Source: Anaerostipes butyraticus
Lineage (GTDB): Bacteria; Bacillota; Clostridia; Lachnospirales; Lachnospiraceae
NCBI RefSeq assembly: GCF_016586355.1
Contig: NZ_BLYI01000023.1
Coordinates: forward strand, 62,001 to 126,000
Length of the DNA: 64,000 bases
Direction of reading: 5' to 3'
The position numbers and the translations under genes were made by a program. Positions within the stretch are counted from its first letter, which is position 1, and every line of letters starts with the position of its first letter. A model generated the notes under the pieces. The model saw only the letters and a program-made list of their open reading frames with translations, had not been told where the DNA came from and did not search any database. Shown here one piece after another: positions 17,994 through 26,134 of this stretch.

Positions 17994-19208
17994 ATGTATG
18001 ATATGACCGGGTTTGATTATGACATCACCGATGTTGCCAACCTTCTGCGGCTGCATAAGCGCCGTGGAAATTACTACGACTGCCCGTTCTGTGGCGACAC
18101 CAAAGGGCGGCTGAATATCAATCCGGCAAAAAACGTCTTTCGCTGTAACCGCTGTGACAAATCCGGCGGGATGCTGCAGCTTTATGCGGACCTGCATAAC
18201 TTGACCTACCGGGAAGCAAATGAGGAAATCCGGGAGGCTTTGAATAAAGGGGAATACCGGCAGGTGCGCCAGGCAAAGGTACAGGAAGAAAAGGAAGAGC
18301 CTGTGCAGTCGAAGCTGGCGCCACTGGATGAACGGCACCGTACCTATACGGAATTACTGGATCGGCTTCCCCTTTACAGTGTACATAGAGAAAACCTGAG
18401 ATCCCGGGGCCTTACAATCGAACAGATAAAAGAGCGGCGCTACCGGAGTGTTCCGATGTACGGGCTGCATAAGATTGCAGAGACAATTCAGGAGAGCGGC
18501 TGCGTGCTGGAAGGCGTACCGGGATTTTATCGGGATCCGGAGGAGCGTTGGACATTGAATTTCAAGACGAAGAACTCCGGCTTCCTGGTTCCTGTGGAGT
18601 CCATGGACGGAAAGATCCAGGCGTGTCAGATTCGTCTGGACCATCCCAGGGATAACAACAAATATCTCTGGTTTTCCAGTGCTGGCTATCCACACGGTGT
18701 TTCCTCCGGAAGCCCGGTTCATGTGATCGGAGATCTGGATGCGGAAAACGTCTATCTGACAGAGGGCGGGCTGAAAGGCTCGATTGCTCATTATCTGTCT
18801 GGGCATACATTTATCTGCCTGGCAGGTGTGAATATGTACCGGAGCCTGCGCCCGGTGTTGGAGGAATTTCAGCAAAGAAAAATGAAATTTCTCTTTGAGG
18901 CGTTTGACATGGACAAGAAGCTGAAAACCGACTGTGATAAGCATTATCATAAATGTTCGGTCTGCAGTGAAAAGGGTACGCCGGAAAACTGTCCGTACAA
19001 GGTGGAAAAGCGCCGGATCATCCAGAACGCCTGTGGAAAAGTCTATGGGATCTGCCAGGAGCTGTCCCTGCCGGTCAGCCGTATGGTCTGGGACCAGGAT
19101 GCGGATGGAAACTGGAATGGAAAACTCAAAGGCATTGATGATTATTATTACGCAAAGCGGGCTGCACAGACAGCCCCTTTGCAGGAACAGAAGGGAGTGG
19201 ACATATGA
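17994..19208 (+). CDS. DNA primase-like protein (CHC2 zinc finger + Toprim-like domain)
   Basis: 404 residues. A DnaG-type CHC2 zinc ribbon is formed by C30, C33, C51 and C54. After a linker comes a Toprim-like/DUF3854-type domain with VYLTEGGLKGSIAHYL (acidic Glu) and FEAFDMDKK (acidic pair), followed by a Cys-rich segment (KCSVCSEKGTPENCPYK) that may bind a second zinc. It would prime DNA synthesis of the mobile element. AAGGAGG ends 10 bp upstream of the ATG. The gene overlaps the sortase gene by 4 bp. Confidence 0.82.
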   Translation: MYDMTGFDYDITDVANLLRLHKRRGNYYDCPFCGDTKGRLNINPAKNVFRCNRCDKSGGMLQLYADLHNLTYREANEEIREALNKGEYRQVRQAKVQEEKEEPVQSKLAPLDERHRTYTELLDRLPLYSVHRENLRSRGLTIEQIKERRYRSVPMYGLHKIAETIQESGCVLEGVPGFYRDPEERWTLNFKTKNSGFLVPVESMDGKIQACQIRLDHPRDNNKYLWFSSAGYPHGVSSGSPVHVIGDLDAENVYLTEGGLKGSIAHYLSGHTFICLAGVNMYRSLRPVLEEFQQRKMKFLFEAFDMDKKLKTDCDKHYHKCSVCSEKGTPENCPYKVEKRRIIQNACGKVYGICQELSLPVSRMVWDQDADGNWNGKLKGIDDYYYAKRAAQTAPLQEQKGVDI

Positions 19209-19978
19209 AAAAGGGAGAAAAGCTGCTGTTTCTGGCAGGGATCCTGCTTGCCATCGGCGCTCTTGCTTTTTCCGCATGGAAACTAAGAGGAATCTATGGT
19301 GAATACCAGGAGGGCGAGGATACCTACGAAGAGCTTGCTTCATTTGTGGAGGAGCCGGAGGACACACCAAAACCAGACGGGGGCGAACCAGATGCAGAAC
19401 CGGACGGATATCTGAAGATTGACTTTGAAGGACTGCAGGCTGTGAACCCGGACGTGATCGCCTGGATTGATATTCCCGGCCTTTCCATTAGTTATCCGGT
19501 GGTACAGGGAACCGATAATGCTTATTATCTGCATCATCTGTTTACCGGGGAGTACAACAGCAGCGGCAGTATCTTTGCGGACTGGCATAACCAGCCGGAT
19601 TTTGCGGATCCGAACACCATTGTATACGGCCACAATATGAAAAACGGCAGTATGTTTGGAACCCTATCCCATTATCAGGATCAGGCTCTGTGGGAGGCTT
19701 CTCCTTACTTTTACCTGTATGTGCCGGGGAAGGTACTGAAATATCAGATCTTCTCCTGTTATGCCGGGTATGTGGGGAGCGAGGCTTATACCTATGCGTT
19801 TCCGGAAGAGGCAGACTTTCAGGCTTTTCTGAAGCAGATCCGCTCCTATGCGGGATATGATACCGGTGTGGAAGTCGTGGAAACAGACCGGGTGGTGACA
19901 CTTTCCACCTGTGTCAGCTCCAGACGTGATTATCGGTATATTGTCCACGGGAAATTGACAGAGGAAATAGCAAATTGA
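19205..19978 (+). CDS. srtB: Class B sortase
   Basis: 257-residue membrane-anchored transpeptidase. One N-terminal transmembrane helix (LLFLAGILLAIGALAFSAW) and an acidic spacer precede the sortase B domain. The catalytic triad is visible: H143 in YGHNM, C236 in TLSTC and R244 in RDYRYIVHG. It would attach an LPxTG-like surface protein to the cell wall. SrtB genes often sit in the transfer regions of Firmicutes ICEs, presumably to anchor adhesins used in mating; no substrate with a sorting signal was seen in this window. Confidence 0.92.
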   Translation: MKKGEKLLFLAGILLAIGALAFSAWKLRGIYGEYQEGEDTYEELASFVEEPEDTPKPDGGEPDAEPDGYLKIDFEGLQAVNPDVIAWIDIPGLSISYPVVQGTDNAYYLHHLFTGEYNSSGSIFADWHNQPDFADPNTIVYGHNMKNGSMFGTLSHYQDQALWEASPYFYLYVPGKVLKYQIFSCYAGYVGSEAYTYAFPEEADFQAFLKQIRSYAGYDTGVEVVETDRVVTLSTCVSSRRDYRYIVHGKLTEEIAN

Positions 19979-20007
19979 AGAAGAAAAGTATAGGAACAGA
20001 AAACAGC

Positions 20008-20047
20008 GCCGGTATGGAAAAGGAAGACACCATGCCGGTCTTTTTTT
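20008..20047 (+). terminator. Terminator after the primase-sortase operon
   Basis: GCCGGTATGG pairs with CCATGCCGGT (G-T allowed), followed by CTTTTTTT. Confidence 0.85.
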
Positions 20048-20062
20048 ATGGAGGAAAGTATC

Positions 20063-20500
20063 ATGTTGGAAGCTGAATATGAGAAAGAACGGGAGAAAAT
20101 TGAAGGAAAAGAAGATGACAGGCTTAAGGAGGAGCGGATACAAACACTCCAGACAATTTTTCAGCGGGCATGGCGTTATCAGGAGCGGGGGATGCTGGAG
20201 GAGATTATCTTAGGATTTGTTCAGAAAAAGACAGCGATGCTTCAAAATGCCAGGACAAAAGGCGAACTGCAGGAAATCAGCAAACCGCCTAAACCGGTTT
20301 ATAACGGAAATGTCTTTACCACCGGAAAGTATGACACAGAGGAAGAAGAATTGCTGGTCTGGAGCCTTACTTGTTTGCAAGCACCGCTCAACAACCAGGC
20401 ATATGAACGGTACAAAGAGCTGTTCTGCCGTCTGTTGCAGGAAAAGGCGAAGATATTATTCCCGGAAATGAATGAGAATAATCAGGCAAAAGTTGCCTGA
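20063..20500 (+). CDS. Uncharacterised coiled-coil protein of the element
   Basis: 145 residues, mostly charged helix at the N terminus (LEAEYEKEREKIEGKEDDRL). No family recognised. The ATG at 20063 follows GGAGG with 8 bp spacing; an in-frame ATG at 20048 lies against the preceding terminator and before that ribosome site. It is followed 23 bp later by another small gene, so the two are probably cotranscribed. No membrane segment or signal peptide. Confidence 0.55.
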   Translation: MLEAEYEKEREKIEGKEDDRLKEERIQTLQTIFQRAWRYQERGMLEEIILGFVQKKTAMLQNARTKGELQEISKPPKPVYNGNVFTTGKYDTEEEELLVWSLTCLQAPLNNQAYERYKELFCRLLQEKAKILFPEMNENNQAKVA

Positions 20501-20523
20501 AGAATGAAGAATGGAGGATGGAT

Positions 20524-20721
20524 ATGACGATCAGAGAAGCAGGAAAAGGAATTGTGACAACCGTGGGAGGTACTTACAGGATCGGATTTATCAACATGGA
20601 TGGTCAGGAAGATGAGACGGAACTCGATGCTTACAACATGACGGAATTGGAAGAATTATACAGGGATTTTTGTAAAGAGAATGGATTTAGACAGAATACC
20701 GTCACCTATATGGAACGGTAA
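20524..20721 (+). CDS. Small conserved protein of the element
   Basis: 65 residues beginning MTIREAGKGIVTTVGGTYRI. No family recognised; it looks like a small mixed beta/alpha protein. The ATG at 20524 is preferred over 20518 because GGAGG abuts the latter. It is followed by a hairpin and then by an IS256-type insertion, so a longer operon may once have continued here. Confidence 0.5.
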   Translation: MTIREAGKGIVTTVGGTYRIGFINMDGQEDETELDAYNMTELEELYRDFCKENGFRQNTVTYMER

Positions 20722-20728
20722 ATGAAAC

Positions 20729-20757
20729 GCAGGCACCGGGAAACCGGCGCCTGCCTT
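20729..20757 (+). terminator. Hairpin after 20524-20721 gene
   Basis: Strong stem GCAGGC-A-CCGG, GAAA loop, CCGG-C-GCCTGC. There is no T run, so termination is possible but not certain. Confidence 0.5.
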
Positions 20758-20791
20758 GATAGAGAAAAATTAGGATTTGTTTGTATCTTTA

Positions 20792-22160
20792 TTGCTCCTT
20801 TTGGTAGTGTAAAAAACTTTGTGGCTTTGGTAAAAAATGGCTCCTTTTTGGTAAGAATTACAGATATGATAATTCTTATCGAAAAGGAGTTTATTTATGG
20901 CAGTAGCAAAAGACCAAATCCGACAGATTATTACAGAAAACAACATTACCAGTGTGGCTGATGTTTACTCCCTTCTCAAAGACAGCTTCAAAGATATATT
21001 GCAGGAGCTTCTGGAAGCCGAGATGGATGCAACTCTGGGCTATGAAAAAAATTGTAAAGGTGATCTTAAGAGCGATAATAAGAGGAATGGCCACTCTCCC
21101 AAAACACTCAAAAGCCAGTACGGGGAATTCCAGATCGATGTTCCCCGTGACCGCAATGGTGAGTTTGAACCAAAGCTGATCCCTAAATATCAGCGGGATA
21201 TTTCCGGGATTGAGGAGAAAGTAATCTCTCTCTATGCCCGCGGAATGAGTACAAGGGATATTCATGACCAGCTCCAGGAACTTTATGGGATTGAACTTTC
21301 CGCCGAAATGGTCAGCAAAATCACGGACAAAATCCTTCCGGAAGTGAAAGAGTGGCAGTCTCGTCCACTGAACCCTGTATATCCTTTTGTTTTTATGGAC
21401 TGTATCCATTACAAAGTCCGGGAAGACGGCAGGATCCTCAGCCGCGCTGCTTATATTGTACTGGGAGTTACCGTGGAAGGATACAAGGATATTCTCAGTA
21501 TTACCGTAGGAGCGAATGAGACCAGTAAGTTCTGGCTCGGAATGCTCAACGACCTGAAAAACCGTGGCGTGCAGGATGTCCTGTTCTTCTGCGTAGACGG
21601 TCTCCCCGGATTTAAAGACGCAATTCAGGCCGTTTTCCCACAGGCACAGATCCAGCGCTGTGTCATCCATATGCTGCGCAATTCTTTTAAATATGTGAAT
21701 TATAACGATCTGAAGAAGTTTTCCGCAGACTTCAAGGCTGTCTATAACGCGCCCAATGAATCCGCAGCTCTTTCGGAATTGGAAACGATCAAGGAGAAAT
21801 GGGGAAAGAAATATCCCTATGCGATCAGTAACTGGGAAAACAACTGGGAAGATGTGAGTTCTTTCTTCCAGTTTTCCGGAGATATCCGCAGAATTATGTA
21901 TACCACAAACATCATAGAAGGGCTGAACCGTCAATACAGGAAAGTCACAAAGACAAAGAGTGTGTTCCCAAGCGATACCGCTCTTGAAAAGATGCTGTTT
22001 CTTGCGAGCAGAAATGTAACAAAGAAGTGGACGCAGCGTTATCGGAACTGGGATCAAGTGTTGAACCAACTGATTCTTTTATACGATGAGAGACTGACAG
22101 CATACCTGTAAAAGGAAAACAGGAGTGGATGAAAAACTATTCCGCTCCTGTCTTCCCCTT
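20792..22160 (+). mobile_element. IS256-family insertion sequence, boundaries uncertain
   Basis: Element around the transposase at 20897-22111. The left side holds two direct copies of GCTCCTTTT(T)GGTA (about 20794 and 20840) and a GTGTAAAAAAC segment like IS256 ends; a perfect hairpin AAGAATTA/TAATTCTT (20853-20877) lies just before the start. To the right only an ACAGGAGTGGAT/ATTCCGCTCCTGT hairpin (about 22119-22151) is visible, and no inverted copy of the left end was found. The right terminus may be decayed or deleted. Confidence 0.6.
20897..22111 (+). CDS. IS256-family transposase
   Basis: 404 residues, full length for the Transposase_mut (IS256) family. Catalytic DDE residues fit: Asp in YPFVFMDCIHYK, Asp in VLFFCVDGLPGFK, and Glu in TNIIEGLNRQYRK. 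The C-terminal R-Y-W region (KKWTQRYRNWDQVLNQL) is intact. The start follows AAAAGGAG. The frame has no stops, so the enzyme may be active. Confidence 0.93.
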   Translation: MAVAKDQIRQIITENNITSVADVYSLLKDSFKDILQELLEAEMDATLGYEKNCKGDLKSDNKRNGHSPKTLKSQYGEFQIDVPRDRNGEFEPKLIPKYQRDISGIEEKVISLYARGMSTRDIHDQLQELYGIELSAEMVSKITDKILPEVKEWQSRPLNPVYPFVFMDCIHYKVREDGRILSRAAYIVLGVTVEGYKDILSITVGANETSKFWLGMLNDLKNRGVQDVLFFCVDGLPGFKDAIQAVFPQAQIQRCVIHMLRNSFKYVNYNDLKKFSADFKAVYNAPNESAALSELETIKEKWGKKYPYAISNWENNWEDVSSFFQFSGDIRRIMYTTNIIEGLNRQYRKVTKTKSVFPSDTALEKMLFLASRNVTKKWTQRYRNWDQVLNQLILLYDERLTAYL

Positions 22161-22386
22161 ATTCCTTCGGCATTTATAGTATTCCCAGAAAATCCCAGCT
22201 TATTCCTGAGGCCGGGTGTGGGCAGAGCCCACGAAAAAGGGATTACAGATGCCGTTATTTGTGCTGCAAAAAATCTTAAAATTCATGTATAACATGAGTC
22301 AAATGGGTAATACTATAAACAGATAAGTAATTCGACAGCCAAAAAGCAGAAGTTCCGACAAGACAATTATACATATCTGTTTCTTA
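22112..22386. other. Intergenic region right of the IS256-type element
   Basis: 275 bp without a gene. It holds the transposase-side hairpin, a GTGGGCAGAGCCCAC hairpin (about 22217-22231), and an inverted pair AAACAGATA / TATCTGTTT (about 22317 and 22374) close to the 3' end of the leftward XRE gene, which may form a loose terminator. Confidence 0.4.
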
Positions 22387-22872
22387 TCAAAGAAGAATTT
22401 TTCCCATAGACACAGAAAATTTTACGCCCTCCTCCTTTTCTTGCTTTTCCAGATACTTAACAACCTCTTTGTCCCATCTAAGTTTCTTAACTCCACCAAT
22501 TAAAAACATCGCAATCCCAATGCAAAGTATAACCGTTTTTCTAATTGAATCTGGAGAAATACAACACGAAATCACTAGTCCTGTACCAGCACCTGTAAAA
22601 AAATCAATAATAGATTGCTTATGTTTATAATACTTCCCGTATAATCTTTCCTTATCTATTGTTTTTACCATTTGTTTGTCCTCCTTCAATAATTTATCCA
22701 GAGAAATTTCAAACATATCACTCATAGTTACTAACGTATTCAAATCTGGATAGTTTTTTTCATTCTCCCAATTTGATACCGTCTGTCTGGTAACATGAAA
22801 TAATTCGCCGAATTCCTCCTGTGACATTCCTTTTTCCTTTCGAACATTTAATATTGTTTTTCCAATACTCAT
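22387..22872 (-). CDS. XRE-family regulator with membrane segments
   Basis: 161 residues beginning MSIGKTILNVRKEKGMSQEE. A canonical N-terminal helix-turn-helix (MSQEEFGELFHVTRQTVSNWENEKNYP) is followed, after residue 85, by two hydrophobic stretches (FFTGAGTGLVISCCI; TVILCIGIAMFLIGGV), so this is probably a membrane-tethered regulator. AGGAGG precedes the ATG at 22872, 57 bp inside the longest frame. AT-rich compared with the neighbouring parM genes, which suggests separate acquisition. Target unknown. Confidence 0.75.
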   Translation of the reverse strand: MSIGKTILNVRKEKGMSQEEFGELFHVTRQTVSNWENEKNYPDLNTLVTMSDMFEISLDKLLKEDKQMVKTIDKERLYGKYYKHKQSIIDFFTGAGTGLVISCCISPDSIRKTVILCIGIAMFLIGGVKKLRWDKEVVKYLEKQEKEEGVKFSVSMGKILL

Positions 22873-23096
22873 CGTTTTACCTCCTAAGGATATTATCAGT
22901 GGAATGTAACAAAAAGAAAAGCAATCCATCTTTTACAGTCCGCTATTATAAACGCAAAGATTTTTTGACAAGGAAATTTTTATTAGTTTATAGCCTTCAG
23001 TCCTGCAAATTCCAATTTGTTTCTGCCTACATTCTACCAAAGACACGTCTGGAATACTATCCTAAATAAAAAGTCTCAAAAAATTTTCTCTCCAGA

Positions 23097-23133
23097 GTTG
23101 CTATCTACATATCTCATACGTATGGAATAAGTA
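23097..23133 (+). repeat. 37-bp element, copy 1, upstream of parM-like gene
   Basis: GTTGCTATCT-A-CATAT..., containing the perfect 10-bp palindrome CATACGTATG (23115-23124) and ending GAATAAGTA. A second copy at 55962-55998 differs at only four or so positions and also lies upstream of a rightward element gene. Probable shared promoter/operator (inference). Confidence 0.7.
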
Positions 23134-23159
23134 GAAATCAATATAAGGAGTGACGCATT

Positions 23160-24092
23160 ATGATAAAAAAACTGACTATCCCCGTGGATCACGGGAACCG
23201 GAACATGAAGACCACCCATTTTCTTTTCACTACGGGGCTCTCATCCACTGATCGTAAGCCTGCAGGCCGGGAGGATTTCCTTCAGACTGACGGGAAGTTT
23301 TATGTTTTGAGTGACAAGCGGATCCCGTATCAGAGGGACAAGACGCAGGATGAGCGTTTTTCCATCCTGACGAGGTTTGCTATTGCAAAGGAACTGGAGC
23401 GTACCGGTCAGGTAACGGAAGAAGATGTGGTGCAGGTATCGCTGCCGATTGGTGTGCCGCCTAAGCATTACTCAGAGCTGGCAGAGCGGTATCGGGAGTA
23501 TTTCCTGGGTGACGGAAAGATGCAGAATCTGGTGTATAACGGAAGAACCTATCATATCTGCATCCAGGATGTAGCTGTATATCCCCAGGCGTATGCCGCA
23601 ATGATGACAGAGGGAGAAAAAATCCGGCAGATCCCCAAGGCCGTAGGGATTGATATTGGCGGATTTACTTCAGATTTTCTGCTGATGCGAAGCGGAAGCC
23701 CATGTCTGGACTATTGCGATTCCATGGAAAAGGGTGTCATCACCATGTATAACGATATCATTTCCAGTGTCAACGGGGATCACGATATGCTGCTGGAGGA
23801 AACTGACATTGACAGTATCCTGGAAGGCAAGACGGAATATTATCCGGAAATGGTGGTACATACCGTGGAAGAAATGGCCCGGAATTTTGTGACCGACCTG
23901 CTCAGCAGTGTCCGGGAACGGGGCATTGACACGAAATCTACCTATACTATATTCATCGGAGGCGGAGCCATCTTACTCCGGCGGTTCCTGGAAAGTTCCA
24001 GCCGTCTGATCAAGTATCAGTTTATTGATGATATTTTTGCAAATGCGAAAGGGTACGGCATCCTGTACCGCAGTTCTTTAGCAGGGAAGTGA
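23160..24092 (+). CDS. Actin-like ATPase, ParM/Alp7A-type plasmid segregation protein
   Basis: 310 residues of the ParM/StbA-like actin superfamily. The phosphate-1-type loop VDHGNRNMK at the N terminus, the phosphate-2 loop AVGIDIGGFTSDFLLM near residue 162, and the adenosine motif IFIGGGAILLRRFLE near 262 are all in place. Such proteins form filaments that push DNA copies apart; in ICEs they stabilise the excised circular form. The ATG follows AAGGAGTG. The next gene, 4 bp downstream, is a probable ParR partner, and the 37-bp element upstream may be the promoter. Confidence 0.85.
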   Translation: MIKKLTIPVDHGNRNMKTTHFLFTTGLSSTDRKPAGREDFLQTDGKFYVLSDKRIPYQRDKTQDERFSILTRFAIAKELERTGQVTEEDVVQVSLPIGVPPKHYSELAERYREYFLGDGKMQNLVYNGRTYHICIQDVAVYPQAYAAMMTEGEKIRQIPKAVGIDIGGFTSDFLLMRSGSPCLDYCDSMEKGVITMYNDIISSVNGDHDMLLEETDIDSILEGKTEYYPEMVVHTVEEMARNFVTDLLSSVRERGIDTKSTYTIFIGGGAILLRRFLESSSRLIKYQFIDDIFANAKGYGILYRSSLAGK

Positions 24093-24096
24093 TGAT

Positions 24097-24498
24097 GTGG
24101 GAAAGAAAAATCCATATGTATTTACGATAGGGTTTGACAAGAAAAATCCGGAGCATTTGGAAGTCGTAGAGATCCTGAACGGGACGGAGAAAAAGGCGGC
24201 GCTGATTGCGGAAGCAATCCTGCAGTATACGGGGAAGAAGTCTGGAGGAGATACTGGAGTCTCCCAGGAAAACATCCAGGCAATGGTGCGTCTTCTGGTA
24301 CGGCAGGAAATGGAACGGATCACTGGTGAGGCTCCCGTTTCAGACATTGGAATTTTAACCGGCCAGCAGCTGCAGCCGGAGTCAGATAAGAAGCCTGCAG
24401 AGGCTGTAATCGAGGATCTGAACGAAGAAGGCCCTCCGATTGATGAAAGAACGATGCAGGATATTGCGGATGCCATGGCAGCATTTAGAAATATGTGA
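24097..24498 (+). CDS. ParR-like centromere-binding adaptor (putative)
   Basis: 133 residues with GTG start, 4 bp after the actin-like gene. The N-terminal segment (YVFTIGFDKKNPEHLEVVEI ... KKAALIAEAILQYT) looks like a ribbon-helix-helix DNA-binding fold, as in ParR adaptors that couple DNA to ParM filaments. The C-terminal half is acidic and probably unstructured. Position as the second gene of a parM operon is the main support; sequence resemblance is modest. A centromere-like repeat array was not found next to it. Confidence 0.6.
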   Translation: MGKKNPYVFTIGFDKKNPEHLEVVEILNGTEKKAALIAEAILQYTGKKSGGDTGVSQENIQAMVRLLVRQEMERITGEAPVSDIGILTGQQLQPESDKKPAEAVIEDLNEEGPPIDERTMQDIADAMAAFRNM

Positions 24499-24628
24499 TA
24501 CAGGTCTTTGGGGAGAACTCGCATGGGTTCTCCCTCTTTTCACCGTTTTTTCAGAATTTCCATAGAAAATCCATAGAACTTCTATAAAGATTTCCGAGAA
24601 GTGTATCTTACAATGGCAGAAGAGGTGG

Positions 24629-24973
24629 TTATGTGGGGTTCTCTGTCCGGGTATGTAGTCCTTTCAAGAGGCCTCGCAGCGTTTGCAGCACAATAACCTG
24701 CTCTTCTTCCGAGCAGGACTCCAATTCTATTAGGATCTGCTGCATCGTCGTACTGCCGCTATTGTTCTTACGGTCTTTGATCACCGCGTCAATAGAAATG
24801 TTCAGATAGGACGCCAGGGAGCAGAGACTGTCAAAACGAGGGTTCGCCTTATAAGTTTCGATATCTGAAATTGTACGAAGGGATACGTGGGACCGTTCCG
24901 CAAGCGTATTCTGCGATAAATCCAAATTCATTCTGGCTTCTCTTACAGCATCCCCCAATCGTTGTCTATACAT
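24629..24973 (-). CDS. XRE-family helix-turn-helix regulator
   Basis: 114 residues. Helix-turn-helix in residues 6-60 (LDLSQNTLAERSHVSLRTIS), with a C-terminal helical tail (EEEQVIVLQTLRGLLKGL). GAGGTG precedes the ATG. It is convergent with the parM-parR-like operon and divergent from the sigma-like gene to its right; a long perfect inverted repeat lies between. Probably an element-encoded repressor. Confidence 0.8.
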   Translation of the reverse strand: MYRQRLGDAVREARMNLDLSQNTLAERSHVSLRTISDIETYKANPRFDSLCSLASYLNISIDAVIKDRKNNSGSTTMQQILIELESCSEEEQVIVLQTLRGLLKGLHTRTENPT

Positions 24974-25176
24974 CCAATCACCTCATTTCCTGCATATATT
25001 TTACCGCAGACAAGCAGTATATGAAATGCGCTATTATGCGTGTTGGAAGGCGATATAACGCATACATAGAGGGGGAATCTACGGAAGATAAGGTGTGAAC
25101 AGCCGGATGGATCAGACGCTATCTGAAACAATTTCAAAAAAATCCTGCTTCTTTTTGCAGGTGAAGAAACTCTTTT

Positions 25177-25219
25177 ACACGCAGTATATGTGTTGGTTCC
25201 GACCACATATACTGCGTGT
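25177..25219. repeat. Perfect 16-bp inverted repeat with 11-nt loop
   Basis: ACACGCAGTATATGTG and its exact reverse complement CACATATACTGCGTGT flank TTGGTTCCGAC. No T run follows, so it is not a simple terminator. It sits between divergent regulator genes; candidates are an operator, a 5'-leader structure or a DNA-processing site. Around it (24974-25383) no gene was found; a further GCTGCC/GGCAGC hairpin lies at 25256-25270. Confidence 0.7.
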
Positions 25220-25383
25220 TCTCATGTAAAGTTAAATCCGCCGGATAGGATCGGGCTGCCGTTGGCAGCTTTCGGTCTTATTTTTTTGCCGTGGGAACGG
25301 AACGAAAGACTGCCAGGGTGCCGCTCGCCGCCGGCCTTCTGAATTTCTTTGGAACTACAGATGAAATTCAGGAGGAATCACAT

Positions 25384-25824
25384 ATGAATGAAAAACATAC
25401 CTATTCAGGAGATCGGACAAAGAACCATTTTACGGCATACTTACTGGAGTTTATCAAAGGGCGCAGGAGCAGTTACCTGGACAAAAAGATCCGGACAGAG
25501 AAGGACTCCTTCTTGATGGAGGAAATTGCGGAGATTGAAGAACGGATCACATTTGAAGAAATGAGGGAGAACCAGGAGCGGGAAGAGATTCTGCTCAAAG
25601 AGGCTGCAGGTGAGTTCCCGGAGTGGAACGAACTCTCGGATGAAAAACTTGTGAAATCGCTGCTGATGCTCAATGAGAAAGAACGGGAGCTGATCTATCT
25701 TCACGTATTTGAGGAGCGCTCATTTAAAAAGATTGGCGAGATGACCGGGATGACAGCAGAGCGCTGCAAGGATGCGTACTTCTATGCAATCCGTAAAATA
25801 CGCAAAAGATTGGGGGATAAATAA
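25384..25824 (+). CDS. Sigma-70 family-like small regulator
   Basis: 146 residues beginning MNEKHTYSGDRTKNHFTAYL. The C-terminal half (LNEKERELIYLHVFEERSFK and GEMTGMTAERCKDAYFYAIR) is a sigma-70 region 4-like helix-turn-helix, as in the small sigma-like ORFs of Tn916-type and other Firmicutes ICEs. AGGAGG precedes the ATG at 25384, 93 bp inside the longest frame. The next HTH gene starts 1 bp after its stop. It probably regulates excision or transfer genes. Confidence 0.75.
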   Translation: MNEKHTYSGDRTKNHFTAYLLEFIKGRRSSYLDKKIRTEKDSFLMEEIAEIEERITFEEMRENQEREEILLKEAAGEFPEWNELSDEKLVKSLLMLNEKERELIYLHVFEERSFKKIGEMTGMTAERCKDAYFYAIRKIRKRLGDK

Positions 25825-25825
25825 G

Positions 25826-26014
25826 ATGAGCTTTGATGAATTATTATACCGGGCAAAAGCCGGGGACATGGATGCGAAGGCAGAGATCTTTGCAATGTAC
25901 AGGCCGCTGTTGATTAAGTATTCATTGGTGAACAGAAGATTTGATGAAGATCTGTACCAGGAGCTGGCAGCGGAGCTGATGAAGTGCATCCGGTATTTCC
26001 GGGATGCGGAGTAA
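25826..26014 (+). CDS. Small HTH protein (Tn916 Orf7/8-like)
   Basis: 62 residues (MSFDELLYRAKAGDMDAKAE start). The pattern 'F..LL..A..GD..A...I...Y.PL' and 'DEDLYQEL' match the small sigma region 2-like HTH proteins paired with a region 4-like protein in Tn916-type elements. GGGGGA precedes the ATG at 25826. Together with the upstream gene it may form a split sigma factor. A terminator follows at once. Confidence 0.7.
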   Translation: MSFDELLYRAKAGDMDAKAEIFAMYRPLLIKYSLVNRRFDEDLYQELAAELMKCIRYFRDAE

Positions 26015-26021
26015 TTAAGAA

Positions 26022-26052
26022 GGGACCGGGCGGCGTAAGCTGCCCGGTCTTC
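26022..26052 (+). terminator. Terminator after the sigma-like gene pair
   Basis: GACCGGGC pairs with GCCCGGTC around GGCGTAAGCT, followed by TTCAT. It marks the edge between the backbone module and the transport cargo. Confidence 0.75.
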
Positions 26053-26134
26053 ATAATAATGAAGAAAATGCGATCAAAAACGATACATTTTTTCGAGCTA
26101 TTTTACGATGACTTAATCTTTAGAACAGGTGGTA

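Noticed and set aside
18354-19370. 338-codon antisense frame across primase and sortase genes
   Set aside because: Shadow frame spanning two real genes, with no ribosome site.
20722-20961. 79-codon frame before the IS256 transposase
   Set aside because: It covers a GC hairpin and the IS end and overlaps the transposase start in another frame.
20891-22069. 392-codon antisense frame across the IS256 transposase
   Set aside because: Exact shadow of a well-supported transposase; the translation resembles no protein.
24871-25098. 75-codon plus-strand frame over the XRE gene start
   Set aside because: Overlaps the XRE coding sequence and its promoter region; no ribosome site.
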